Part shown: piece by piece, positions 43,077 through 50,998 of the stretch | Layout: every line of letters begins with the position of its first letter | How positions within the stretch are numbered: the stretch's first letter is position 1 | From: Polyangiaceae bacterium | GTDB lineage: Bacteria > Myxococcota_A > Polyangia > Polyangiales > Polyangiaceae | Reading direction: 5' to 3' | Assembly: GCA_013361525.1 (NCBI GenBank) | Contig: JABFXY010000039.1 | Location: 62,001-126,000 of the forward strand | Length of the DNA stretch: 64,000 bases | The notes under the pieces: generated by a model | The model's input: only the letters and a program-made list of their open reading frames with translations | What the model was told of the DNA's origin: nothing | The model's database searches: none | Translations under genes and position numbers: made by a program

Positions 43077-44099
43077 ATGCTCTCGGGGAGCGTGGGACAG
43101 TTGCGGGTCATGAGTTACAACGTCCGGTACTTCGGGCATCCCGTTCGCGGGGTGTTCTCGACGAGGCGGGGCGTTCGACGGATTGCACAGACGATCGCCA
43201 GGATGGATCCCCTGCCGGATCTCGTGTGTCTGCAGGAGGTCGAGACGCGCAGCCTCCGCGCGAGCCGAACCCATCAAACGCATCAGACGGCGACGCAGCT
43301 CGATGCGCTGTTGTGGGGCCTCGACGCCGCGCTCGACGGCCTCGGCAAACGCGACCGCTACGACGCGTTCTACTTCCCGGCGCACGCATACCGCATCACC
43401 GCGGCGACGAGCTTCTACACGACGGGCTTGGCGGTGCTCGCGAAGCGAGGCCTGTCGGTGCTCGCGCACAACGCGGGCAAGCCCCACGACATCACGCATC
43501 GCCCGCGCGAGGTGAAGCTCAAGCAAACACGCATCTGCGCGCACGTCGCCTTCGAGAGCGCGACCGGTGACAGAGTCGAGATCTTCAACACGCATCTCAG
43601 CCTGCCGAGCTTTTGGGCGAAGAACTTCTGGACGAGCCCTTACCGCCTCGGCTTCGGCGACAACCAGCTCCTCGAAGCGCGACAGCTCGTCGACTTCATC
43701 GCGCGCGAGCGGCAGAGCGACCATTACATCGTCGCGGGCGACTTCAACTCGCTGCCCGGGTCACCGGTCGACAAGTTTCTTCGCGAAGAGCACGGGCTCC
43801 GCGACGCGTTCCAATCCCTCAACTTTCGCGACGAGTCGCGCGCGCGTCAGTTCGCGACCGCAGGCTTCATGAACCTGCGCATGCACATCGATCATTTGTA
43901 CGCGTCGCCGACGGTCGACTGGGTCGACCTCGAAGGAACTCACGCGTTCGGCCAGCACGGCGACTTCGACGGGCTCTCGGACCACGTGCCGCTCATCGCG
44001 CGCTTCAAGGTGAACGGCCACACGCCTCGAAAAGCGCTCGTGCCCGAGATCGGCGTCGGCCTCATCATCGACCCTACGCAGCCGCCAAAGCCAGCGTAA
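43077..44099 (+). CDS. Endonuclease/exonuclease/phosphatase-family protein
   Basis: The EEP fold motifs occur in order: VMSYNVRYFG (Asn ligand), CLQEVETR (metal Glu), FNTHLSLP, VAGDFNSLPGSP (Asp-Asn), MHIDHLYAS and the final SDHVPLIARF. Family members cleave phosphodiesters in nucleic acids, inositol phosphates or sphingomyelin. No substrate can be assigned. There is no signal peptide, so it is probably cytoplasmic. ATG 43077 is used; TTG 43053 and ATG 43110 are alternatives. Its last 26 bases overlap the end of the convergent ComF-like gene. Confidence 0.9.
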   Translation: MLSGSVGQLRVMSYNVRYFGHPVRGVFSTRRGVRRIAQTIARMDPLPDLVCLQEVETRSLRASRTHQTHQTATQLDALLWGLDAALDGLGKRDRYDAFYFPAHAYRITAATSFYTTGLAVLAKRGLSVLAHNAGKPHDITHRPREVKLKQTRICAHVAFESATGDRVEIFNTHLSLPSFWAKNFWTSPYRLGFGDNQLLEARQLVDFIARERQSDHYIVAGDFNSLPGSPVDKFLREEHGLRDAFQSLNFRDESRARQFATAGFMNLRMHIDHLYASPTVDWVDLEGTHAFGQHGDFDGLSDHVPLIARFKVNGHTPRKALVPEIGVGLIIDPTQPPKPA

Positions 44100-44760
44100 C
44101 GACCTCTGCCGCCCCGGCATCGAGGAGCGCCCGGCGGCATGCTTCCATCGTCGCGCCCGTCGTCACGACGTCGTCGACGAGCAGCACGCGACGTCCTCGA
44201 ATTCGGTCGGCTCGCCTCGCCGTGAACGCACCGTCGACGTTCGTTCGGCGTTCCTCCGCCGAGAGGCGCGCCTGCGCGAGCGTCGCGGTCGTTCGAACGA
44301 GGAGCCCGGTGTCGAATCGCGCGCCGAGCTCGCGCGCAGCCGAACGCGCCAAAAGAGCCGCCTGATTGAAGCCTCGATCGACAAGCCTCTTCGGATGGAG
44401 AGGAACGGCAACCACGAGATCGATCCGCTCGAAGCCGGGCTCGCTCGCGACGTGCGCGCGAAGCAGCTCGCCGAGCGGACGTGCGAGGTCCGGTCGACTG
44501 CCGTACTTCAATCGATGGAGAGCATCGCGCAGCGGCCCGCCGAACACGAAAGGAGCCCGCTTCGGCGCGGGTGTGGTCGCACGCTCGACCATCGACGCGC
44601 ATCTCGAACAAAAGACGGACCGCCGCTCCAATGCGGCATCACACGCCGCGCACCCTTGGGGCCCGACGAGGTCGGCGATGCCGCGGAGGACCAGGCCGAC
44701 GACCGCGGCGACGAGGGAGACGATTCGCACGATCAGGTACAGGACGGACGAGGCGTACAT
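44074..44760 (-). CDS. ComF-family phosphoribosyltransferase-like protein with N-terminal membrane helix
   Basis: From ATG 44760 the product (228 residues) begins with a hydrophobic stretch (SSVLYLIVRIVSLVAAVVGL). Two Cys pairs (CAAC and CSRC, about 35-52) form a zinc ribbon. The phosphoribosyltransferase-like domain has LHRLKYGSRPDL, AVPLHPKRLVDRGFNQA and the PRPP loop VLLVDDVVTTGAT. ComF proteins support DNA uptake in transformable bacteria. An N-terminal membrane helix is unusual for the family. Upstream in-frame codons to 44868 have no clear features. The gene is convergent with, and overlaps by 26 bases, the EEP gene. Confidence 0.88.
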   Translation of the reverse strand: MYASSVLYLIVRIVSLVAAVVGLVLRGIADLVGPQGCAACDAALERRSVFCSRCASMVERATTPAPKRAPFVFGGPLRDALHRLKYGSRPDLARPLGELLRAHVASEPGFERIDLVVAVPLHPKRLVDRGFNQAALLARSAARELGARFDTGLLVRTTATLAQARLSAEERRTNVDGAFTARRADRIRGRRVLLVDDVVTTGATMEACRRALLDAGAAEVVTLALAAA

Positions 44761-44913
44761 GGCCGTTGTTTGTCGACGATCGGCGCCGCGAGTTGCCTGG
44801 TTTGTTTCGTCGGTCGCCGAAACGAGCCGGTCCACGTTGGTGCGTTCTTTCGTTGTTCGTGTGTACAATCTCGTCCGTGCGGATCTCGCTCGGCTTGGTC
44901 GCGAAACCGCGTA

Positions 44914-44918
44914 AGGAG
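44914..44918 (+). promoter_or_regulatory. Strong Shine-Dalgarno AGGAG deciding a TTG start
   Basis: AGGAG ends 8 bases before TTG 44927. No ATG or GTG near this position gives the GYF domain from its first residue, so the site supports the TTG start. Confidence 0.7.
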
Positions 44919-44926
44919 AAAGCGCG

Positions 44927-47866
44927 TTGAGCGGACCGTGGCGCTACACGGACGAGCACGGTGTCGAGCAAGCGGTCGGCACCGATGATCTGAGGACGGC
45001 GCTTTCCAGCGGAAAGATGCAGCCGGCGACGCTCGTCTGGCGTGAGGGCATGGACAAGCAGCCGGCCTTCACCGTGGCAGAGCTCGCGAGCGCGGCGATC
45101 GCGGCGGCGCGACGCTCGGTACCGCCGGGGGGCAACGCGTCGGCTCGTCGGTCTACGCCGCCTCCATTACCTGCGCGACGTCCGCCGAGCCGTCCTGTCC
45201 TGCAGACGCTCACGGGGATCGAGCCGCTCGAAGAAGCCGTGAACGGCTCTCCGAACGAGGTCGCGCCGCCGCCGCCGTCTTCGGCCGAGGCGATCGACAT
45301 CGAGGAGGCGACGTCGTCGCGCGGTGCCGACGTGACCGGTCTCGTCGACGACGACAGCTGGGACGACGCGACGGACGTGATTCCGCGCGCGCCCAACATT
45401 CCACTCGACGTGTTGAGGCTCGCGTCGCCGAAGCCGCTCATTCCGACGCCGCCTCCGCCGGGCCAGCAGCCGCGCCCCGAGCCACCTCGACGGCCGACCG
45501 ATATCGGCCTCGGCAAACAGGGTCTCTCGACGAAGACCTCGTCGAACCAACCAACTGTGGGGCAGCCCACGGCACAACCGCAGACGGCAGGACGATCGAA
45601 GCCCCCTCCTCCTCCGCAGCGCAAGCGAAGTGAGGCGCCGCCTCCTCCATCGCGACTCAACAAGACGCTGGAGATCGGTCTCGCCAAGACGAGCTCGCCC
45701 TCGATCCGCACGCCGCCGGCGAGCACACGCAAACCGATCGTCGTCGGAGAGGGCAGCCCGCCGTCGGCGCGCCCACGGCCGCCCATCCCCGCGAATCGGC
45801 GCACCGCGAAGATGGGTGCACCGCCCGCGCAACCCACGGCTCAAGTCCCGTCGCGACCGCCGCCTCCACATCATCCGTCGAAGCCGCCGCCGCGCCCCGT
45901 CTCCGCGCGCCCGCCGGCACCGTCGGGCGATCTCGCCGCTGCGCCGAACGCCGATACCCTCACCGCGCCGACGATCCCCGGCTCGACACCCGACGCGCCG
46001 CAGCCTGCGTCGGCCGCGCCCGTCGCTGCGAGCGCCGCCGCTGCGAGCACCGCCGCTGCTGCCCCCGCCGAAGCAGCACCCGCTGCGTCGAGCGCAGCGA
46101 CCGTGCCCGCCGCGTACGACTTCGCGCCGCCCGCCAAAAAAGACACGAGCCAGACGCCGACCACACCGAAGGTCACGCCCGCGCCGTCGACGACAGCGGA
46201 CAAGCAAGACACCAAAGGTGGCGCGAAGCTCCCGCGTCCAGGGAGCCTCGCACACGAAAAGACGCTCCCCGTCGCACCAGCGGTCACAGCAAAAGCCGAG
46301 AACGGCGCCCGCAAGACCGCATCGATATCGAGCGCGGAGAAGGCGGTTCGCAAGCCGCTCTCCATCGAGAAGACCGAGGTGATGATCCGCGAGGCGCTGG
46401 TCGCACAAGCGGATCTCCCGCGCGAGTCGAGCCCGACGCTGGAGATGCAGCTCTCGGATCACACCGAGGCGGCAGCGATCGATCCGGCGCCGCCGGAGTC
46501 GAAGCGCCTCAAAGAGACGGCGCGCGCGCAGACCCCCGCGAAGGAAGAGCCGACACAACCCCTCGCGGAGGCGCAGCGCAAAGTTTCCTCGCGCCCGCCC
46601 GAGAACACCGACGGCACCGCGGTCACCGAAGACGAAGATCTCGAAGACGAGCTGCCGAAGAAGCCTCGCAGCGCGCTCGAGGTGCCGATGTCCGCCGTGC
46701 TCGCCGTGAGCGCAGCGTGGGTCATCGGGCTCGTCACGTTCTTCTTCGTGGGACGCGTCTCGGGCTTCAAGAGCGCGGGAGAGCTTCCCGAAGCGCGCGA
46801 AGGGATCGCCGACGTCTTCCGCGACCCCGAGGTCGTTCCGCCGACGCCGGCCGAAACGACGGCGCCCGCTGCATCCAGCGAGCCGAAGCCGTGCTGGGTC
46901 ACGAGGCAGCCGCGCAAATGGGCAAAGGCTGCATCGAAATCGGTCCCGTTCGCGATGCGCGCGCGAGACTCGATGATCGATCTCGGCTTCGCGCTCGACG
47001 ACAACAAGGCAGCAGGCCTTCGAATCGATCCAAAGGCCGGAACCGCCGAGACGGTGTTTTCGCAAGACACCAAAGACCCGATCAACAGCGTGTCTCCGCT
47101 CGCGAACGGTGACGGCTTCTATGTCGGCGCGCAGAGCGATCGCACGCTGTTGCCGGTCGATGCGGCCACGCCGTTCTTCCTCGTGCTCGACAAGACCTCG
47201 GTCGGCGCGGCCGACGCTCCCGACCAAACCGTCGAGCCGCTCTGGAAGCTCGAAGGCGAGAGCGAGACGGCGGCGGAGCAGGTGCTGCGCGTCGGCGACG
47301 CATTCATGCTGACGTTCCGCCGCGGCAACGACGTCTACGCGGGCTATTTCGGCGCCGACAAGAAGGCCAAAGGTGAGCTTGCGGTCGTCTCCAACAAGGA
47401 GAGCGAGGCGAAGAACGGCAAACCACGAAGCGGCACGAACGGCACCGAGGTCGCCACCGTCTACGCAGTAGAGAACATCGAAAAGAAGGGCGACGCCGAG
47501 GAGAAGATCTGGCGCATCAACCTCGCAAAAAGCGCCGTGATGTCGACGCCGACCTCGGCGACGACGATCGAGCTTCCGCCGAACGGTCCCGGCGGCGACG
47601 CCATCGCGCCGGACATCATCGGCCTGTCGGACGGTCGCTGGCTGCTCATGTGGACCGAAGGAACGTCCGGCGCGCGCGCGATTCGCGCCCAAACGTACGA
47701 CAAGACCCTTACGCCAATCGGTGATCCGATCGCGCTGTCGCCCCCGGCCGGCAGCTTCGGTCAGGCCGTCCTCGGCGTGTCTGGCGCGTACACCACCGTG
47801 GCCTTCCTTCAAGCGGGTGACGAAGGATTCGAGATGTGGGGAGCAGTTTTGCAATGCGGTCCCTAA
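44927..47866 (+). CDS. GYF-domain membrane protein with a Pro/Ala-rich linker
   Basis: A GYF_2-like domain (about residues 3-60: WRYTDEHGVEQAVGTDDLRT, MQPATLVWREGM) opens the 979-residue protein. It is followed by 520 residues of Pro/Ala/Ser-rich sequence, which includes a T-L-T-G motif (94-97) like those in the kinase at 4509. A membrane helix (about 587-608, VLAVSAAWVIGLVTFFFVG) leads to an outer domain of about 370 residues with repeated beta strands (propeller-like, SDGRWLLMWTEGTSG). GYF domains bind Pro-rich peptides. It may link cytoplasmic signalling to the envelope, which is inference. The downstream lipoprotein gene starts inside its last 13 bases. Confidence 0.85.
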   Translation: MSGPWRYTDEHGVEQAVGTDDLRTALSSGKMQPATLVWREGMDKQPAFTVAELASAAIAAARRSVPPGGNASARRSTPPPLPARRPPSRPVLQTLTGIEPLEEAVNGSPNEVAPPPPSSAEAIDIEEATSSRGADVTGLVDDDSWDDATDVIPRAPNIPLDVLRLASPKPLIPTPPPPGQQPRPEPPRRPTDIGLGKQGLSTKTSSNQPTVGQPTAQPQTAGRSKPPPPPQRKRSEAPPPPSRLNKTLEIGLAKTSSPSIRTPPASTRKPIVVGEGSPPSARPRPPIPANRRTAKMGAPPAQPTAQVPSRPPPPHHPSKPPPRPVSARPPAPSGDLAAAPNADTLTAPTIPGSTPDAPQPASAAPVAASAAAASTAAAAPAEAAPAASSAATVPAAYDFAPPAKKDTSQTPTTPKVTPAPSTTADKQDTKGGAKLPRPGSLAHEKTLPVAPAVTAKAENGARKTASISSAEKAVRKPLSIEKTEVMIREALVAQADLPRESSPTLEMQLSDHTEAAAIDPAPPESKRLKETARAQTPAKEEPTQPLAEAQRKVSSRPPENTDGTAVTEDEDLEDELPKKPRSALEVPMSAVLAVSAAWVIGLVTFFFVGRVSGFKSAGELPEAREGIADVFRDPEVVPPTPAETTAPAASSEPKPCWVTRQPRKWAKAASKSVPFAMRARDSMIDLGFALDDNKAAGLRIDPKAGTAETVFSQDTKDPINSVSPLANGDGFYVGAQSDRTLLPVDAATPFFLVLDKTSVGAADAPDQTVEPLWKLEGESETAAEQVLRVGDAFMLTFRRGNDVYAGYFGADKKAKGELAVVSNKESEAKNGKPRSGTNGTEVATVYAVENIEKKGDAEEKIWRINLAKSAVMSTPTSATTIELPPNGPGGDAIAPDIIGLSDGRWLLMWTEGTSGARAIRAQTYDKTLTPIGDPIALSPPAGSFGQAVLGVSGAYTTVAFLQAGDEGFEMWGAVLQCGP

Positions 47867-48693
47867 CAGAAAAACAAACTGTCTCTCCCTCTTCTCCCTC
47901 CTTTGCCCTTGGCGCCCTCGGCGACCTCTCTCGTCTCTTCTTCATCGCGCTCACGCTGCTGGCCGCGAGCGGCTGCTGGTGGAACCAGTCGACATCCCAC
48001 CTCGCGAAGGGTGAGGAGTACAAGTCGGGCCAGGAGAAGTACGACACGTTCTTCGCTTCGGTGACCGAGCTGCGCGGCAAGACGAACGACGCAAAGGGCG
48101 AGTCGGATCTGCGCAAGCAAGTCGCCGAAGCCGTCGGCCTCCCGGCTTCCGCGAAGCTCGAAGACACACTCGACGCGGCGAAGACGCGCTCCAACGAGCT
48201 GAAGAAGGACGGCGGCCGGTTCTTCGTCGTCGTCGCGCCCGAGCCGAAGCTCATCGTCAAGAAGGGCGTCGAAGAAAACAAAGACGCGACCGCCTTCGCG
48301 AAGACGATCGAGGACGCGATCAAACAAGGGATCCAGCGCGGCGACGAGCTCGACGGGCTCGCCCGCGAAGCCGCGAACCTCGAGGAGACGCTCTCGTCGC
48401 TCGAGAAGGAGCTCGACGCGTCGTTCGCCGACACGTCGACGAAAGATCAAGTGAAGCTCGAGCTCGACGCGGCACGCGAGCTCCTCGAAAACTCGCGCCT
48501 CCGTGCAGGCAGCGAGTCGGGCCAGGCGCTTCGGTTCGTCGTGCTCCTCGCGAGCGCCGTCGACTCCGGCGCCGCCGCTGAGCTCCTCGCGATGGAAGCG
48601 GGAGGCTCGACGAAGAAGCCGGCGAAGCCGATCCCGCGCGGCAAACCCGGCAAACCGGTGAAACCTCGCCCCAAGAACGACTTCGATCCGTGA
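47854..48693 (+). CDS. Hypothetical helical lipoprotein with repeat-derived signal region
   Basis: ATG 47854 overlaps the GYF gene end by 13 bases. The signal ends in LTLLAASGC, but the region before its hydrophobic core is unusually long. Residues around FALGALGDLS are encoded by a half copy of the CTTGGCG repeat (47906-47931). The mature part is charged and mostly helical (EEYKSGQEKYDTFFASVTEL, ETLSSLEKELDASF) and suggests a coiled coil. The tail is Lys/Pro-rich. No family is recognised. The next gene overlaps its stop (GTGA), so at least three genes are coupled here. Confidence 0.8.
   Translation: MRSLTEKQTVSPSSPSFALGALGDLSRLFFIALTLLAASGCWWNQSTSHLAKGEEYKSGQEKYDTFFASVTELRGKTNDAKGESDLRKQVAEAVGLPASAKLEDTLDAAKTRSNELKKDGGRFFVVVAPEPKLIVKKGVEENKDATAFAKTIEDAIKQGIQRGDELDGLAREAANLEETLSSLEKELDASFADTSTKDQVKLELDAARELLENSRLRAGSESGQALRFVVLLASAVDSGAAAELLAMEAGGSTKKPAKPIPRGKPGKPVKPRPKNDFDP
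47906..47931. repeat. Half copy (right arm only) of the CTTGGCG repeat, inside a coding region
   Basis: CCCTTGGCGCC followed by CTCGGCGACCTCTCT matches the right arm of copies A and C with one base changed. A pyrimidine-rich stretch precedes it, as in the full copies. No left arm is present upstream. It is read in frame as part of the signal region of the lipoprotein at 47854. Confidence 0.75.
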
Positions 48694-49463
48694 GCGACGA
48701 CGCCCGCGTCCGAGTCGAGAAGAGCGACGGCGTTTACGTCGTCGTGATCTGCCGGCCCGAGGTGAAAAACGCTGTCGATCGCCGCACCGCAGAGGAGCTC
48801 GCGGACGCGTTTCGCGCGTTCGACGCCGACCCGACGGCGAGCATCGGCGTCCTCGCCGGCGACGGCGAGACGTTCTGCGCCGGCGCCGATTTGAAAGCGA
48901 TCGCGCGCGGAGAGCCCAATCGAGTCCTTCCCGATGGTGACGGCCCAATGGGCCCCACTCGAATGGTGCTTTCGAAACCGGTCATTGCGGCCATCCAAGG
49001 TCACGCCGTCGCGGGCGGGCTCGAGCTCGCGTTGTGGTGCGACCTCCGCGTCGCCGAGGAGGATGCGAAGCTCGGCGTATTGTGCAGGCGCTGGGGCGTG
49101 CCGCTCATCGACGGCGGCACGATCCGCTTGCCGCGCATCGTCGGAATGGGCCACGCGATGGATCTCATCCTGACCGGCCGTCTCGTCGACGCGCACGAAG
49201 CCAAGACGATGGGCCTCGTGAACCGGATTGTCCCGAAGGGCCAGGCCAAACGAGCCGCCATCGCCCTCGCCCGCGAGCTCGCCGCCCTTCCCCAAACATG
49301 TATGCGCAACGACCGCGCGAGCGCCTACGAGCAAGAGAGTCTTTCGCTCGAGGCGGCGCTGCTGAACGAGCTCGATCGCGGGATGGCGTCGCTCGCCGCA
49401 GGCGCGGCGGAAGGCGCGCAACGTTTCGCCGCCGGTGCGGGTCGCGGCGGCAAACCAGCCTGA
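48690..49463 (+). CDS. Enoyl-CoA hydratase/isomerase-family protein (crotonase fold)
   Basis: The 257-residue protein has the crotonase hallmarks: ETFCAGADLKA for the first oxyanion-hole strand, IQGHAVAGGLELALWCDLRV for the second, and RRWGVPLIDGGTIRLPRIVG with the later region. In the hydratase the two catalytic Glu residues lie in these segments. Here the second region carries Asp (LIDGGT) instead of a clear Glu, so the activity could be that of another crotonase subtype. It probably acts on an acyl-CoA in the cytoplasm. GTG 48690 overlaps the preceding stop. Confidence 0.9.
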   Translation: MSDDARVRVEKSDGVYVVVICRPEVKNAVDRRTAEELADAFRAFDADPTASIGVLAGDGETFCAGADLKAIARGEPNRVLPDGDGPMGPTRMVLSKPVIAAIQGHAVAGGLELALWCDLRVAEEDAKLGVLCRRWGVPLIDGGTIRLPRIVGMGHAMDLILTGRLVDAHEAKTMGLVNRIVPKGQAKRAAIALARELAALPQTCMRNDRASAYEQESLSLEAALLNELDRGMASLAAGAAEGAQRFAAGAGRGGKPA

Positions 49464-49566
49464 CCTTCTCGCAAACGGCGAATACCGGCCTCGATTCCCA
49501 TCGAATTGACCATAGCCGCGAACCCGTCCGGCGCATTACCTCGTAACGACGCTCGAACGAGGGGCC

Positions 49567-49923
49567 ATGGGTTCGTTGAAGCAACTGGCCATCGCCGGCG
49601 CCGGGATGGGCGGGGTCACCCTCGCGAAGCGGTCGGACATCGAAGCGTCTTGCGATCTCGATGCGAAGACGTGCAACAGCGCCGAAGGCATCGACGCCAT
49701 CGAGAGCGCGCGAGCAACCGGCCTCGCGAGCACCATCGGCTTCGCGGCGGCCGGCGTCCTCTTGGCGACGGGCATCGTGGTCTTCTTCACCGCGCCCTCC
49801 GACGACGAAGCAGAAGAGAGCGCCGCCGCACGATTGCACCTCGGCTTCCGCGCGGGAGCACGAGGCGTGCGGGCTCAATCTGACAGCCACGTTCTTAACT
49901 ATTTGGATTTGCTGACGAAATAA
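49567..49923 (+). pseudogene. C-terminal fragment of the exported TPR (kinase partner) family
   Basis: The frame encodes about 118 residues that match only the end of the TPR-two-helix proteins at 3447 and 61597: a small-residue membrane segment, a Cys-containing loop (SDIEASCDLDAKTCNSAEGID) and a second helix (TIGFAAAGVLLATGIVVFF). The signal peptide, TPR and PEGA parts are missing, and a stop lies upstream in frame at about 49545. No kinase gene is next to it. I read it as a decayed relic, though a functional short membrane protein cannot be excluded. Confidence 0.65.
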
Positions 49924-49980
49924 ATTCAGTCAGACGGTTGGAAGGTTATCTGCGGCCTCCCCGTACATTGCCTCCACCAT

Positions 49981-49985
49981 GGAGG
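49981..49985 (+). promoter_or_regulatory. Shine-Dalgarno GGAGG deciding a start
   Basis: GGAGG ends 5 bases before ATG 49991. It overlaps the earlier in-frame ATG 49979, which therefore is unlikely to be used. Confidence 0.65.
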
Positions 49986-49990
49986 CAGGC

Positions 49991-50995
49991 ATGACCAAGG
50001 CAGCACATTGGGTCGGGCTCGGGCTGATGGGCGTCGTGCTCATGGGCTGCGGCATCATCACCATCAAGCCGAAGGACGGCGGCGGCGCCACGAGCGGGCC
50101 GGACCAAGGGATCCAGGGGCCGCTCCACGAGGCCAACAAGGGCAAGATCGTCTTCGCGAAGAATCAGATCCCGAAGGACGCCGCGGCGACGTTCGTCCTC
50201 GCCGACACGTTCCGCCTCGACGAGCAGATCTACAGCCGCGCCTTCTTCGAGAAGTCGCCGCGCAACTCCCTCGCGGGCCTTCCGGACCCGGACACCAACT
50301 GCAAATGGGACAATCGCCGGAACCTGACGATATCGGCATGGGTAGACGGCGGCTCCGAGCACGGCATCGAATCTCATATTGCGGGCGACAAGACCTGGGC
50401 CACGTACACCACCTTCTATCTCACCGGTGAAGACGGCAGTCTGCTGCCGACGGAGCAAGTTGTCCTTCCCCAACACCGGAACAAGGCCGAAGCGAAGATT
50501 GCACTTCTTCTATCGACGCTCGGCGACGGCGATCACACGATCAAGCTCGAGACCGAAGCCAATTGCAACGGAAACCCGAAGAGCTCACTCGCGACCGGAG
50601 AAATGAAGGTTACGGTCGACGCAGCCGGTCGCACACACCTCGCGAAGCTCATTCGCTTGGCGGAGGCTGGGTTGAAGACCCAGCCCGACGAAACGAAGCG
50701 CCTCACGGCCGCCGCGGAGGCGACCTTCAACAAGACCAAAGTGCTCCACTTCCGCCCGATCGAGGACGCGTGGAGGGTGCGGCGCGGCCCGCTCGAGGAG
50801 CCGATCGATCGAAGCATCATTGCCCTCTCGCTGCTCGAGGAGGGAGGCAAATGCACACTACGCACGTCCGAAATCGTCGAGGCACACGAGGGCGGCGGCA
50901 AATACGGCGCCCCCGTGTTCCGCGAAACCGTCGACGGTGCGATCGGTGAGATGACCGATCTCACCGTGCCGTGCGACATCGACGTCCAGAAGTGA
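49991..50995 (+). CDS. Hypothetical lipoprotein
   Basis: The signal MTKAAHWVGLGLMGVVLMGC ends in a good lipobox. The 334-residue protein has a Gly linker and then a mixed alpha/beta domain: KGKIVFAKNQIPKDAAATFV, ADTFRLDEQIYSRAFFEKSP, NLTISAWVDGGSEHGIESHI and GDHTIKLETEANC. I do not recognise the family. A Cys-containing segment (GGKCTLRTSE) and a final CDIDVQK are present. ATG 49991 is set by the Shine-Dalgarno. It ends 3 bases before the convergent protease gene. Confidence 0.8.
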   Translation: MTKAAHWVGLGLMGVVLMGCGIITIKPKDGGGATSGPDQGIQGPLHEANKGKIVFAKNQIPKDAAATFVLADTFRLDEQIYSRAFFEKSPRNSLAGLPDPDTNCKWDNRRNLTISAWVDGGSEHGIESHIAGDKTWATYTTFYLTGEDGSLLPTEQVVLPQHRNKAEAKIALLLSTLGDGDHTIKLETEANCNGNPKSSLATGEMKVTVDAAGRTHLAKLIRLAEAGLKTQPDETKRLTAAAEATFNKTKVLHFRPIEDAWRVRRGPLEEPIDRSIIALSLLEEGGKCTLRTSEIVEAHEGGGKYGAPVFRETVDGAIGEMTDLTVPCDIDVQK

Positions 50996-50998
50996 CGA

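Noticed and set aside
44864..44869. TACAAT as a possible -10 element upstream of the GYF gene
   Set aside because: No -35 hexamer lies at a proper distance (the nearest, TTGGTG, is 21 bases away), so it is not a supported promoter.
45167..47854. A long minus-strand open frame opposite the GYF protein gene
   Set aside because: It is Arg-rich with no domain, and the plus-strand frame has a strong Shine-Dalgarno, a GYF domain and a membrane helix.
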